This document shows, one piece after another, positions 18,310-27,077 of a stretch of 64,000 nt of DNA. The notes beneath the pieces were generated by a model, which was not told the origin of the DNA, made no database searches, and was given only the letters and a program-made list of their open reading frames with translations. The stretch is taken from the NCBI RefSeq assembly GCF_005869225.1, contig NZ_SWFP01000009.1:62001-126000 (forward strand), written 5' to 3'. How positions within the stretch are numbered: position 1 is the first letter of the stretch; each line of letters starts with the position of its first letter. The stretch is from Dyadobacter bucti (GTDB taxonomy: Bacteria; Bacteroidota; Bacteroidia; Cytophagales; Spirosomataceae). A program made the position numbers and the translations under genes.

Positions 18310-18590
18310 TTTTCATTGTTGTCTTTCCGAAATGTATCAGGATTTCGATAGTGGCAGAGTACAGCCAAAATCTGTATCACCATGCTGTTTTCTTCAATCT
18401 TGAAATGAATGGAGTAGGGGAAAATCTGTTACTGCGAACCGGATCTCATTGTATCTGACCGCATACAGCTTCGGGTTTTCTTTTAATTTAAGAAGCTTTC
18501 TTTTTACTTCAAGGCGGGTAAAACCATTCAACCCTTCATTTTTACCACTCAAATAAACCGTGCAACATCACTGGCCTGAAGTCATCTTTT
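18310..18590 (-). pseudogene. Decayed ParE/RelE-family toxin remnant
   Basis: Reading the minus strand gives NEGLNGFTRLEVKRKLLKL, KENPKLYAVRYNEIRFAV and, in another frame, PYSIHFKIEENSMVIQILAV then RNPD, together a typical ParE toxin. The frames join at a run of four G on the plus strand near 18417-18420, where one base too many breaks the protein. The N-terminal part is also off frame (LQASDVARF in another frame) and no start codon is found. No antitoxin lies next to it. Lost gene, inferred by eye. Confidence 0.6.
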
Positions 18591-18633
18591 GTGAAATTCT
18601 TTAAAGATTTAACATTAGTAACCTTCATTAGCC

Positions 18634-19050
18634 ATGAAAAAATTGATCAAATCTATTGCAGCCGCGGCGCTCGGATTATTTCTCCTCAATACCAACCTTT
18701 CAGCAGCAGTTATTGAAACGAAAACAGAATGTAAAAACAACAGCTGTGAAAAATTCAGGATCGGAATGTACCGCTTGAAAGATTCGCTTACGATGAAACT
18801 CCTCATGGAAAAGGAGACAGGGGAGCGGGTGGAAATCCGGTTACTGGACGAAAAGGGAAGGGTTGTTCACGAAGAGTACGTGGGCAAATCGATGAAAAAA
18901 TTCGGACGGAGCCTCAATTTTTCGGATGCCCAGGATGGTAACTATTCTCTGGAAATTTCCAACGATCACGAAAAAATTGTAAAGACAATCCGCCTGTCCA
19001 CAGCTGAATTGAAAGAGGTTGATCGCCGCATTTTAGTAGGGTTGAATTAG
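18634..19050 (+). CDS. Small secreted protein of unknown function
   Basis: 138 aa with a good signal peptide (MKKLIKSIAAAALGLFLL, cleavage near LSAA). The mature part has two cysteines in ECKNNSCEKF and a C-terminal beta-rich domain (VEIRLLDEKGRVVHEEYVG ... GNYSLEIS) like the short, T9SS-adjacent or DUF3244-like domains, though no family can be named safely. Monocistronic, convergent with the GT87 gene 33 bases downstream. Confidence 0.7.
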   Translation: MKKLIKSIAAAALGLFLLNTNLSAAVIETKTECKNNSCEKFRIGMYRLKDSLTMKLLMEKETGERVEIRLLDEKGRVVHEEYVGKSMKKFGRSLNFSDAQDGNYSLEISNDHEKIVKTIRLSTAELKEVDRRILVGLN

Positions 19051-19083
19051 GTTTTGGTTATGCGTTGCAGATTTGAAGCCGCA

Positions 19084-20286
19084 TCATTTCTGTAACGCAT
19101 TTTTTGTCAACTCTTCTTCCGGGACTCTCGGGCTTAATTTTCCTGCCAGCAGGTCAAAAGTTATTTTCGCCCAGATCAGAATACATGGTACAGCTTTAAC
19201 CACATAGGGTCTCAGCCATTCGTCCCTTATGAACTTCGGGTAAATGTCCGTAGGGGCCAGTATCGTGAATGCAAATGCCAGCAGAAGCAAATAAAAATTC
19301 TCCCTTTTTTGCAGTTGAGAAAAATACCAGAGCGCTACGCCGGTAATAGCTATGATAAAAGTCGGGGATTCTGCCCGGTGGTTAAAAATTACCACCCAGA
19401 CCAGAACTGACGATAATACTAAAATCCGGAAAATGTAGTTTGAGTACTCGCTGACCCGCAGTAAAGGGATACAAAAAAGCACTGCACCTACCACACTCAC
19501 ATACGTTTTGTTAACCTGCCACCCAAACCAGGTTTTAAGCCAGCCGATCACCGAAAATCCGTCGGAAATGGAATGGTCGTTGGCGAGCAGATTTGCCCAG
19601 CTTTTATACAAAAACACGAATTGCTCGGTTGAAACTACCAGCAACGGGAGGAATGTAAGTAGTATGACCCAGAATGCCGTGGTATAAGTGAGTTTGAATT
19701 TATTGGGATACAGCAGGTACAATGCGAGGCCGACGATTCCAAACAGCTTGATAAAAATCGTGGATACAAGGCATAAAGATGCTGCCCAATATTTGCCTCT
19801 TTCCAGAAACCCGAATGTAAACAGCAGCAATCCTGCAATGAGCCCATTGCTCTGTTCATTCTGAACGGACGTGAGCAACTCTATCAAAACAAAAATCAGG
19901 ATCAGTCCTTTTGTCCGGACATCGATTTTTGGTAAATAATATACGGAGTAAAAAAGAACAACAGCGTTCAGAATATTCCATAGTGAGAGCCCGAGAATAT
20001 CCGGCAGTATTGCCAAAACTCCAAAAATAAGCGCGAAAGCGGGACTGTATTTGAACAAATCCCCTTGTTCTTCAACAAAGTCTGCGTACAGATCTTTCGA
20101 TTCAAGGAGATGAAAAAACGATTGTTTGAAAATGATGTAGTTGTTGTAAGAAGTGTACAGTCGCCCGCCTTCCACGAACGGCCCTAAGTCTGCCAGATAA
20201 GACTTCAGACTTGCAAAAATTGCAACGCACACAAATAAGATCAGAATGTATTTTGGATTGATCAAGAAGCGGTTTACAGCATTCAT
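19084..20286 (-). CDS. GT87-family membrane glycosyltransferase-like protein (DUF2029)
   Basis: 400 aa with about 9-10 membrane segments and the N-terminal periplasmic loop typical of GT-C enzymes (KYSPAFALIFGVLAILP after the DLFKYSP motif). This matches DUF2029/GT87, the family of polyprenyl-phosphate-mannose mannosyltransferases. The likely catalytic acidic residues lie in the first loop (EGGRLYTSYNNY). Acceptor unknown. Transcribed with no obvious partner; RES toxin gene is 60 bases upstream on the same strand. Confidence 0.78.
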   Translation of the reverse strand: MNAVNRFLINPKYILILFVCVAIFASLKSYLADLGPFVEGGRLYTSYNNYIIFKQSFFHLLESKDLYADFVEEQGDLFKYSPAFALIFGVLAILPDILGLSLWNILNAVVLFYSVYYLPKIDVRTKGLILIFVLIELLTSVQNEQSNGLIAGLLLFTFGFLERGKYWAASLCLVSTIFIKLFGIVGLALYLLYPNKFKLTYTTAFWVILLTFLPLLVVSTEQFVFLYKSWANLLANDHSISDGFSVIGWLKTWFGWQVNKTYVSVVGAVLFCIPLLRVSEYSNYIFRILVLSSVLVWVVIFNHRAESPTFIIAITGVALWYFSQLQKRENFYLLLLAFAFTILAPTDIYPKFIRDEWLRPYVVKAVPCILIWAKITFDLLAGKLSPRVPEEELTKNALQK

Positions 20287-20345
20287 CCCGATTGAGAGAT
20301 TAGATTTTTAGCCAAATCTATGGATAATTCGCAGCTTACGAGGAC

Positions 20346-20795
20346 TTATTTTAACCGTTTGTCGAATCGGATATCTTCAATATTGGTCACTTTTGCCGAT
20401 ACGTGATCCGGATGCAATGGATTCAGAAGATAATTGTATTCGGTAACAGACTGGGCAGAAGGAACTTTCATAATCCAGTGCTGCTTTTCATCTACCCACG
20501 ATTCTGTAAGCTGTGCAAGCGCACCGGGATACGGGAAATGCCACCAGTTATCCGGAAGGTCTTCAACTGCCGTTTCCCTGATACCGGCACTTTCCGGAAT
20601 TTCAATCGTCACCAGTACCTGGTTGCGCGGAATTACGGCCGAATTGGCTAAAATTTCAAGTTTTGCCAGCGAAATATGTTGAGATGTGTAAAGGATTCGG
20701 GTGCCCTTGTAATGCCATCTTCCGCCGGTGTACATGCAGCCTGTTCCCTGAAGATCGCTTGCATAAGCAGGGCTTGTGATCCTGTAAAGGCGCAT
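20346..20795 (-). CDS. RES-domain toxin
   Basis: 149 aa, a single RES domain. The three name residues are visible: Arg26 in GGRWH, Glu47 in LAKLE and Ser113 in VPSAQ. RES toxins resemble ADP-ribosyltransferases and, in studied members, degrade NAD+ or modify a metabolic enzyme, stopping growth. Its start is two bases past the antitoxin stop on the minus strand, so the pair is one operon with the antitoxin first. Confidence 0.92.
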   Translation of the reverse strand: MRLYRITSPAYASDLQGTGCMYTGGRWHYKGTRILYTSQHISLAKLEILANSAVIPRNQVLVTIEIPESAGIRETAVEDLPDNWWHFPYPGALAQLTESWVDEKQHWIMKVPSAQSVTEYNYLLNPLHPDHVSAKVTNIEDIRFDKRLK

Positions 20796-20797
20796 AA

Positions 20798-21229
20798 CTA
20801 CGAAAAAATGCCGTGTTCTATCCGGAAAAGTACATTGAGAATTTCCTCCCGGCCAATCGAAGACCCCAGTAGATCAAGAGGTTTTTTATTTCCCAATGCC
20901 AGCACTGGGCTGTTAAGCCAGGTTTTGAAATCGTCGTCATTTTCAAAAACATCCTGCCCCTTCGCGATGATTTTGGAAAGATCCACAACTTTTTCGCTTT
21001 CGCCTGTCGATAATGAGGACTTGTTTTTAATCCTGCGCTGAAAAGTGCTTTCAGACAGGCTTAGCATGTTGCTGAACTGTTTATTGGATAAATTCAGCCG
21101 TTTCTGGACGAGCTGGGCTACGGCGATAGGAAATCCTGTTTCGGTGATTTCGATGAAGGACAAAAAGCTGTCGACGTTTTGTTTAAACGCCTTCGGACCG
21201 CCTAATATATCAAGAATCTGCGTATGCAT
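20798..21229 (-). CDS. Xre/MbcA/ParS-type antitoxin with toxin-binding domain (DUF2384)
   Basis: 143 aa. The N-terminal half is a Xre-like helix-turn-helix (LVQKRLNLSNKQFSNMLSLS), and the C-terminal half is the toxin-binding DUF2384 domain (DDFKTWLNSPVLALGNKKPL). Such antitoxins neutralise RES toxins and repress their own operon. The start ATG at 21229 is one base from the inner end of a perfect inverted repeat, the probable operator. Confidence 0.92.
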   Translation of the reverse strand: MHTQILDILGGPKAFKQNVDSFLSFIEITETGFPIAVAQLVQKRLNLSNKQFSNMLSLSESTFQRRIKNKSSLSTGESEKVVDLSKIIAKGQDVFENDDDFKTWLNSPVLALGNKKPLDLLGSSIGREEILNVLFRIEHGIFS

Positions 21230-21267
21230 ACTGTCAAATGATTGAAGTTAAATAATCATTTGACAGT
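21230..21267. promoter_or_regulatory. Perfect 14-bp inverted repeat, probable RES/Xre operator
   Basis: ACTGTCAAATGATT (21230-21243) and AATCATTTGACAGT (21254-21267) are exact complements separated by 10 bases. It abuts the antitoxin start codon, so bound repressor would block the leader or promoter. Symmetry and place fit autoregulation by the Xre antitoxin. Confidence 0.82.
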
Positions 21268-21301
21268 AAATTTAATAAAAAAAATTAACTTAAAGAAGCA
21301 C

Positions 21302-22228
21302 TTATTTCATAAATCCAGACGCTTTTAGCCAGCCTTCCATGGCTGCGGGCCAGTTCACCAGTGATCCCTTTCCTTCTGTGCGAAGGCCGTAGCCATGACC
21401 GCCGATCGGATAAAGGTGCATTTCTGCGGAAGTCTTGAATTTTTTCAGCGCGAGGTAATATTCGATGCTGTTTTCCACAGGTACTGAGCTGTCATCCATG
21501 GCATGTACCAAAAACGCCGGGGGGGTTTTGGCGCTTACCTGCAATTCATTGGAGTAATAGTTGATCAGCTCCTCGGATTTATCCGGGCCCAAAAGTTTGT
21601 CACGCGAACCTCCGTGCGAAATGACCGGGCGAAAGGAAACTACAGGATACAGCAAAATGGAGAAATTCGGTTTCGCTTCTTCCGATGCATTGGGTCCCAA
21701 ATTGTAGTGCGTGGAGATCGTCGCAGCCAAATGCCCGCCGGCCGAAAATCCCATCACACCGATCTTGTTTACATCAATATTCCATTTAGCTGCATTCTGA
21801 CGGATCATTTTCATTCCCTGCATGGCATCCATTAATGGAACTTCATGCTGATGTGTCATCGCTTTTTCGTCGGGCAGGCGGTACTTCAGAACAAATGCCG
21901 AAATTCCGCGGTCATTGAACCATTTGGCGAAATCACTGCCTTCGTGCGAAGCTGCCAGTATGCTGTATCCACCTCCCGGACAGATCATTACTGCTGCGCC
22001 GGTTGCTTTTTCCTTTGGAGCAATGTAGGCTGTGATGGTCGGGACGGTAACACCGCTGATCCGCAAAATTCCGCTCGCATCTGTCTCGGATTTTTCCTGG
22101 ACTGAGCTGGCTTTGAAGTTCGGGATTTTGCCTTCCGGCCAGAGGTTCATTGTTTGATTTTGTGCCATGGAGTGAAATGATAAAGCCGAAAGGCCCAAAG
22201 CGATAGCAAGACTGGATATTTTTTTCAT
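21302..22228 (-). CDS. Secreted alpha/beta hydrolase (acetylesterase-like)
   Basis: Start taken at 22228 (MKKISSLAIALGLSALSFHS), which gives a signal peptide cleaved after SMAQ; an upstream extension to 22330 would bury it. The 308-aa body has the nucleophile motif GFSAGG, Asp in HAMDDSSVP and His in GGHGYG, a full Ser-Asp-His triad. The fold and the PGGGY oxyanion motif suit BD-FAE/xylan acetylesterase-like enzymes acting on plant-glycan esters. It lies 60 bases past the xrtN stop and may share its transcript. Confidence 0.87.
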   Translation of the reverse strand: MKKISSLAIALGLSALSFHSMAQNQTMNLWPEGKIPNFKASSVQEKSETDASGILRISGVTVPTITAYIAPKEKATGAAVMICPGGGYSILAASHEGSDFAKWFNDRGISAFVLKYRLPDEKAMTHQHEVPLMDAMQGMKMIRQNAAKWNIDVNKIGVMGFSAGGHLAATISTHYNLGPNASEEAKPNFSILLYPVVSFRPVISHGGSRDKLLGPDKSEELINYYSNELQVSAKTPPAFLVHAMDDSSVPVENSIEYYLALKKFKTSAEMHLYPIGGHGYGLRTEGKGSLVNWPAAMEGWLKASGFMK

Positions 22229-22289
22229 CGATGATTTTGCTTTTATCCAAAAAGACGAGCCTCGTAATGATTTACCCAGACGCCCGGCA

Positions 22290-23585
22290 TCACAACCATT
22301 CCCTGATAGCAAGGTGCAAATCCCTTTCATTCGCAGCAGTTACATTAACGAGCTGGAATTCACGGTCACCTCGGAGTACACGCCAGCGCCAGTCGAGCTG
22401 GCTGATGGTGTTATGTTCATGATTGGAAAACCACCAGGCAGTCAGCAGTTGGTCCTGGCCCTTTTGCAATGTTCCCAGATAAATGCGGTTTCCTGAAACC
22501 CGGCCTTCTTTGATATTGGTAAAACTATAACCCGAACCTTTCCAGCAAGTATAAGGACTATGTTCAGCTGCATAAAATGAAGGGATTTCTTTGGTATAGA
22601 TCAGCGCTTTTTTGTCCTGAAACCGTGTAACCCCTGCATGCAAACGGGTCACCTGATATTTTTTATTAAAAACAAGGGGACTTATTGAAGAGTTGTTGAC
22701 AACCACATTTTCCGGTAACAGCATAAAACCGGTACATGCGGCAGCTATCAAAACATTTGCAATCAAAATTCCCGGACGCAGAGCTCCGGCTTTTTGCGGG
22801 AGCTCATTCACTGATTTGGAAAAATACCTGAAAAAAAACCTGACCAATAAAGTAACCGGTAACCAGACATACGCAAGCAGAGAAATTATTCCTGCAACGT
22901 CATGAAGCGGGTTTTGTGGCGGAATGCTGAAAATCACCAAAACAAGGATCCGCATCAGGTTGCAAAGAATATTGAACCCGAACACCAGGATCATTAAAAT
23001 CGAGGAAATCATCAGGCTTAATTCTCTTTTAGTGGTGTGCTGGTAGTGGGCTATCAGGAAAATACCGCTCAGCAACGCAAATCCGGTCATCTGTAATCCC
23101 ATGCAAGCCGGATCCACCGAGAATTCGGACCGGTTCAGATGAATAATGTTCCCCGAGACTTCTACCTGGAAACCGAAAATTTGAAGCAATCGGCCCGACC
23201 ATTCACTTAACTTTAATCTTATCGGAAATGTGAATACTTCGCTGAGGTAACTGAACAAGGGCGAAATGATCAGCAGCAACCATAGCAGCAGTGGCCCGGT
23301 TTTACCCCGGCAGCTTTCAATTGTAAAAAGTACCGACGCTATCATTAATAAATACCCGAATGACCTTTCTTTTATAAACAAGCTTCCTACTACCAGGAGC
23401 AATACAACGGGCAACAACCTCAGCGATCTTCCCCGGTGCGCCGGTTTTGTCAAAACAAAGGGCACGATGCAAATTCCAATCCAGAATGTAGCGTCACCAA
23501 GAAGGTATCCGCGGGTAAGCAGATATGCGAAAAGGGCGGCGTACAAACCAATCAGGATACCGAAAATGGTATTTCTAGAGAACAT
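22290..23585 (-). CDS. xrtN: Exosortase N with C-terminal EpsI-like domain
   Basis: 431 aa. An exosortase core of about eight helices carries the catalytic triad: Cys161 in DPACMG, Arg212 in NLMRIL and His228 in NPLHDV. After the last helix a 150-residue tail resembles the EpsI domain often fused or paired with exosortases (SPYTCWKGSGYSF). The XrtN family is Bacteroidota-specific and occurs with one dedicated VIT-domain substrate, here encoded next door and overlapping by 11 bases. Exosortases cut sorting signals at the membrane and transfer the protein to a surface anchor. Confidence 0.9.
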   Translation of the reverse strand: MFSRNTIFGILIGLYAALFAYLLTRGYLLGDATFWIGICIVPFVLTKPAHRGRSLRLLPVVLLLVVGSLFIKERSFGYLLMIASVLFTIESCRGKTGPLLLWLLLIISPLFSYLSEVFTFPIRLKLSEWSGRLLQIFGFQVEVSGNIIHLNRSEFSVDPACMGLQMTGFALLSGIFLIAHYQHTTKRELSLMISSILMILVFGFNILCNLMRILVLVIFSIPPQNPLHDVAGIISLLAYVWLPVTLLVRFFFRYFSKSVNELPQKAGALRPGILIANVLIAAACTGFMLLPENVVVNNSSISPLVFNKKYQVTRLHAGVTRFQDKKALIYTKEIPSFYAAEHSPYTCWKGSGYSFTNIKEGRVSGNRIYLGTLQKGQDQLLTAWWFSNHEHNTISQLDWRWRVLRGDREFQLVNVTAANERDLHLAIREWL

Positions 23586-26136
23586 AATTCCTGAGAGTGT
23601 AGAAGGTTACCAGTAAGGCAAAAAGTATGATCAGCACCCATTCATGCGGTTCAGGAACTGCACCTGAATTTTTGATACTGGCATTATCAAGGCTGTTTTT
23701 ACTTTTTTTGATGTCAAACCGTTCATAATCCTTCTGCGTTTCGAGGACAATCAGGCTGGAAACCGGAGTGACGATATTGGCTTTTGCAGCCTGATCTATC
23801 AGTGCCGAGTTTATTTCGGATGCCTTCATATAGCTCTCGTCCAGATATTTTCCCCCGATCTGCCGCATGATCTGATTATATGCAAAGAGTCGTAGCAAAT
23901 GGTCAGGAGCGTTTTGTTTCACCGGTTGATCCGTTTCGCGGATCAGGATATCCGCCCGGTCTATCCTGACTATGGCCTGGTTATCCGCAGTTACGGTTTC
24001 GGGGTCAACAGGGAAGGTATGTTCAGAAATCATTTTGCTGATCTCTTTCAGCTCTTTTCTTTCGCAATGCACAATCCTGAGTTCGGTCAGTGTTTTAAAA
24101 TAAGGGGAAAGCTCATCTCCGATGTTGAACGTTTTCAGCTTTAAATTATTCAAGTGTCTGTTTTTCAGCATATCACCGAACAAACTGCCCTTCATATCTT
24201 TAAGATTGGGAGAGGCAATGGTACCCTTTGTAATTAAAAGGGCTGCATTCAAGTCCCGGACTTTGTGGACAGGGAATAATGTGTACCTTTTTTTCGATAG
24301 GCTGTTGAACATTGCGTCCTTATTATTGGCGGTAAGTTTGAGCCAGGCACCGTCATAGATCTGTAAATCGCTATTTTTTAAAAGATTATATAATTCATCA
24401 AAGTCACTTTTTGACCAGCTTTTGTTAATGTCGAGATAAAATGTTTTGATTTCGGCAGGTGCCACTATTTCCTGGTAGGGTTCAACCAAGTAGGATTTTC
24501 CGCCAAAAGTAAAGCCGGTCGATGCAAGAGGGGTCTTCTTGAACCGTGCTTCCCAAAACTGCTTGTAGCCACCTTTTGCCAGCATGGTGTTGGGTTCGCT
24601 GGTTTCTGACTGGAAAGGCATCGATACCAGTCTGGTACTTGAAGGGAAATCGAGCTTTACTGTTTCGGTGGCTGTAACAGTACCTGGTCCCTGGAAATAA
24701 ATATTTTCATAAACAAGCTGCTCTTCCTCAACTTTCAAAGGCGACGTAACACCAACTTTAAACCGTCTTGTTTCTTCCGGGGTACACGGGAAAACTCTGA
24801 TTTTTACCGCGTTTCCCTCCTGCCAGTGAATTACGGCCGGATCACGCATTTCTACCCCAACGATAGTTTGATAGGCCGAATCGGCCTTGGTCTGTGAAGT
24901 AAGGTACCCTTTTTCTTCTTTTCCATTAATCCAGAGTGAAAGCGAGCTGACAACGGAGCCTTCCGGGAGGTGAAATGTGTACAAGGCCTCCTGCTGGCTG
25001 AAATTGGAGGTAGCGTGGTTTCTGATGCTGAGTGTCTTTTCCGTATAGGCCAGACGGTACTCGGGATATATTCTTGCGTGGGTAAGGATATTTTCGGTCC
25101 TCAAATTTCTTCCCGACCAGTTTCTCTCCTGGGTACCGTGCCGGGCGTCAAACAAGACTTCCAGTAACTTGATCCGGTCGGACGCCGCTATGCCGGTTTC
25201 CTGACTGAAAAGTGATGCGATATAGACCAGAGGGTCATGCCGGGAGATTTCGGCGAGATTATTGTTTCCGGGAAAAGGGTTGAAGCCCGGTTGATGTGTT
25301 TGGTACAAAAGATCCCCTTTAATGATTTTTTCACTGATCCAATTGTCGTCCAGAATCTGGCCCAGCACAGCCCAAGCGGGGAGTTCGCTGCTTTTGAGGG
25401 TTATATCCTGATTCACCGCGCGGATTTTGAGGGTGGTCCGATTCCATTGAATTGAAAAATACAAGCAAAAGAGCAAGGGGACTGCAACACCCACCAGGAT
25501 CGGTAGCCGATAGGATTTCCATTTTTGAAAAAGTATACGAATGTGTCCGAATGATAGGATAGCGGGGATAAAAGTGTGGATGGAGATGCCAAAAGCCAGG
25601 ATGGCGGGAACGCTGATCAGGTAAAGTGGCATCAGATAAATTGCAAAATACAGCCACAAAATAGTGGATGTGCCGAGAAGGAGGAACAGCACCTTCTTGG
25701 CTATGTATGGTAAGGAATTCTCCCATTTGATAAGGATACAAACCGCGGCGGAAATCATTATCGCAACAGAAAGCCAGGGAGCCGATTCGTTGAAAATCGG
25801 CAGTTCGCGGTTAAGTGTAAAACAGCTTACAATCCCTAAAATCCATAGTAACAGCCGGTGCGGCTGGAATTCTTTTTTCTGGCTTTTCCAGAAGAACTCC
25901 ATTTTTCCTGTGCCCAGCAGCCAGGTTCCGTAAAATATAAAAATCACATAGTTTAAGACGAAGCTGAGATCCATGATGAAATCCATATTGGAGCCTATTG
26001 TTCTGGAAGAGGCCAAAAGAACGATGGAGCCGATCATCAGGCAGCCCAATCCAATAATGTAGTCAATGTCAATGTCAAACCGGGGTGTTTCTTTGTAAAC
26101 GGGCGAAATGATTTCGGGAGCAGCAGTTGGTTTCAT
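23575..26136 (-). CDS. XrtN-system VIT-domain protein
   Basis: 853 aa. About six N-terminal helices, a VIT (inter-alpha-trypsin) domain near 340-480 with TEKTLSIRNHATSNF and HLPEGSVVSSLSLW, and a C-terminal signal: PEPHEW near residue 828, a single helix (VLIILFALLVTFYTL) and a short RNY tail. That tail is the recognition form for exosortases. The gene is first in a two-gene unit with xrtN, overlapping 11 bases. VIT domains bind partners outside the cell in animals; here function is unknown. Confidence 0.9.
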   Translation of the reverse strand: MKPTAAPEIISPVYKETPRFDIDIDYIIGLGCLMIGSIVLLASSRTIGSNMDFIMDLSFVLNYVIFIFYGTWLLGTGKMEFFWKSQKKEFQPHRLLLWILGIVSCFTLNRELPIFNESAPWLSVAIMISAAVCILIKWENSLPYIAKKVLFLLLGTSTILWLYFAIYLMPLYLISVPAILAFGISIHTFIPAILSFGHIRILFQKWKSYRLPILVGVAVPLLFCLYFSIQWNRTTLKIRAVNQDITLKSSELPAWAVLGQILDDNWISEKIIKGDLLYQTHQPGFNPFPGNNNLAEISRHDPLVYIASLFSQETGIAASDRIKLLEVLFDARHGTQERNWSGRNLRTENILTHARIYPEYRLAYTEKTLSIRNHATSNFSQQEALYTFHLPEGSVVSSLSLWINGKEEKGYLTSQTKADSAYQTIVGVEMRDPAVIHWQEGNAVKIRVFPCTPEETRRFKVGVTSPLKVEEEQLVYENIYFQGPGTVTATETVKLDFPSSTRLVSMPFQSETSEPNTMLAKGGYKQFWEARFKKTPLASTGFTFGGKSYLVEPYQEIVAPAEIKTFYLDINKSWSKSDFDELYNLLKNSDLQIYDGAWLKLTANNKDAMFNSLSKKRYTLFPVHKVRDLNAALLITKGTIASPNLKDMKGSLFGDMLKNRHLNNLKLKTFNIGDELSPYFKTLTELRIVHCERKELKEISKMISEHTFPVDPETVTADNQAIVRIDRADILIRETDQPVKQNAPDHLLRLFAYNQIMRQIGGKYLDESYMKASEINSALIDQAAKANIVTPVSSLIVLETQKDYERFDIKKSKNSLDNASIKNSGAVPEPHEWVLIILFALLVTFYTLRNYVL

Positions 26137-26159
26137 ACTTTATTTTTCGTTTTTAAAAG

Positions 26160-26178
26160 TACTTTGTATTACAAAGTA
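26160..26178. promoter_or_regulatory. Palindrome TACTTTGTA-T-TACAAAGTA before the VIT gene
   Basis: Nine-base perfect arms around one central base, 24 bases before the VIT-gene start. The core TTTGTATTACAAAG recurs exactly at 43674-43687. A repressor site is plausible but unproven. Confidence 0.45.
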
Positions 26179-26314
26179 AAATGAGTGTTTCGAAAAAACC
26201 TACTGCCGAAATAAATATTTATTTTGGGTAGAAATGCGTCCAGTTTCCAAGCGGTAGGAACTGGTTTTTAACGGAAAAGCCGACGTTAGCTGATTACAAG
26301 CATAGGATAACAGC

Positions 26315-26364
26315 AGAAAGCTCATATCAGTGAAAACCAGGGTTTTCATTGATATGAGCTTTCT
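26315..26364. repeat. 24-bp near-perfect inverted repeat
   Basis: AGAAAGCTCATATCAGTGAA... (26315-26338) pairs with its complement at 26341-26364 with one wobble and a 2-base loop. It lies 28 bases past the stop of the minus-strand gene at 26392. No T-run follows; a terminator or structured 3' end is possible. Confidence 0.7.
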
Positions 26365-26391
26365 AGGTGAGCAGAAAATGAATTCTGAATA

Positions 26392-26982
26392 TCAGGGTTT
26401 TGCCGGGTTGATCATGATATGGGCGCGGTGCGTTCCGGGATCCATGATCCATGGCATTCCGGGTACATCGGGTTTTAGAGGTAGTCCTGTACTTTCGGAA
26501 GTTGCATACGGAATGTAGACCACGTAGCGGAGGTAGCCGTCTTTCAGGGTACCGGCAGCTGCATCATACTTGTCTTTTGACCCTGAAAGTGCGAATAGGG
26601 TTGAAGGTTGTTTAGGCATTGTCAGTTTTCCTTCTTTTACCTCTTGTTCCCGCATATCAAAAATCTGTTTGGCATTTTTGCCTTCTTTGGTCAGCACCCT
26701 TCCGCGTTCCATGAAAGGTTCGAGCTCCGCCAGGTAGCAGGAGACACTGATATCCTCTTTTTTAGGGTCGTCCCCGATGCATACAAAATCGTTGGTCCCG
26801 TTCCGGAGAATTTTGAATGTGCCGTCGGCGGCATAACCATATACTTTTGCGCCTTCACGTTTGTCTGTCGGTGCGGCGAGTATTGCCAATTTAATCTGTG
26901 TATCCGCGTCGGGAATAGTCTGTTGCGCTTTGATTTGCATGGATATCAAAACCACAGCGACAGTAAAAAAAGTCTTTCTCAT
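26392..26982 (-). CDS. Secreted protein of unknown function
   Basis: 196 aa with a signal peptide (FFTVAVVLISMQIKAQ). The body contains repeated lysine-rich helical stretches and a final VPGMPWIMDPGTHRAHIMINPAKP, which resembles proteins that bind or process small molecules, but no family is recognised. Monocistronic, ending in a strong inverted repeat. Confidence 0.6.
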   Translation of the reverse strand: MRKTFFTVAVVLISMQIKAQQTIPDADTQIKLAILAAPTDKREGAKVYGYAADGTFKILRNGTNDFVCIGDDPKKEDISVSCYLAELEPFMERGRVLTKEGKNAKQIFDMREQEVKEGKLTMPKQPSTLFALSGSKDKYDAAAGTLKDGYLRYVVYIPYATSESTGLPLKPDVPGMPWIMDPGTHRAHIMINPAKP

Positions 26983-27077
26983 ATAAAGTAAATGACAGGT
27001 GGATTGTCTCTTATACTCTAAATTTAATAATCTTTATTAGAATAGAATAAACAGGCTCAAAGAAATAAAATATCACT

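Noticed and set aside
22229..22330. Longer esterase start overlapping xrtN
   Set aside because: It would put 34 residues before a good signal peptide; the ATG at 22228 is better.
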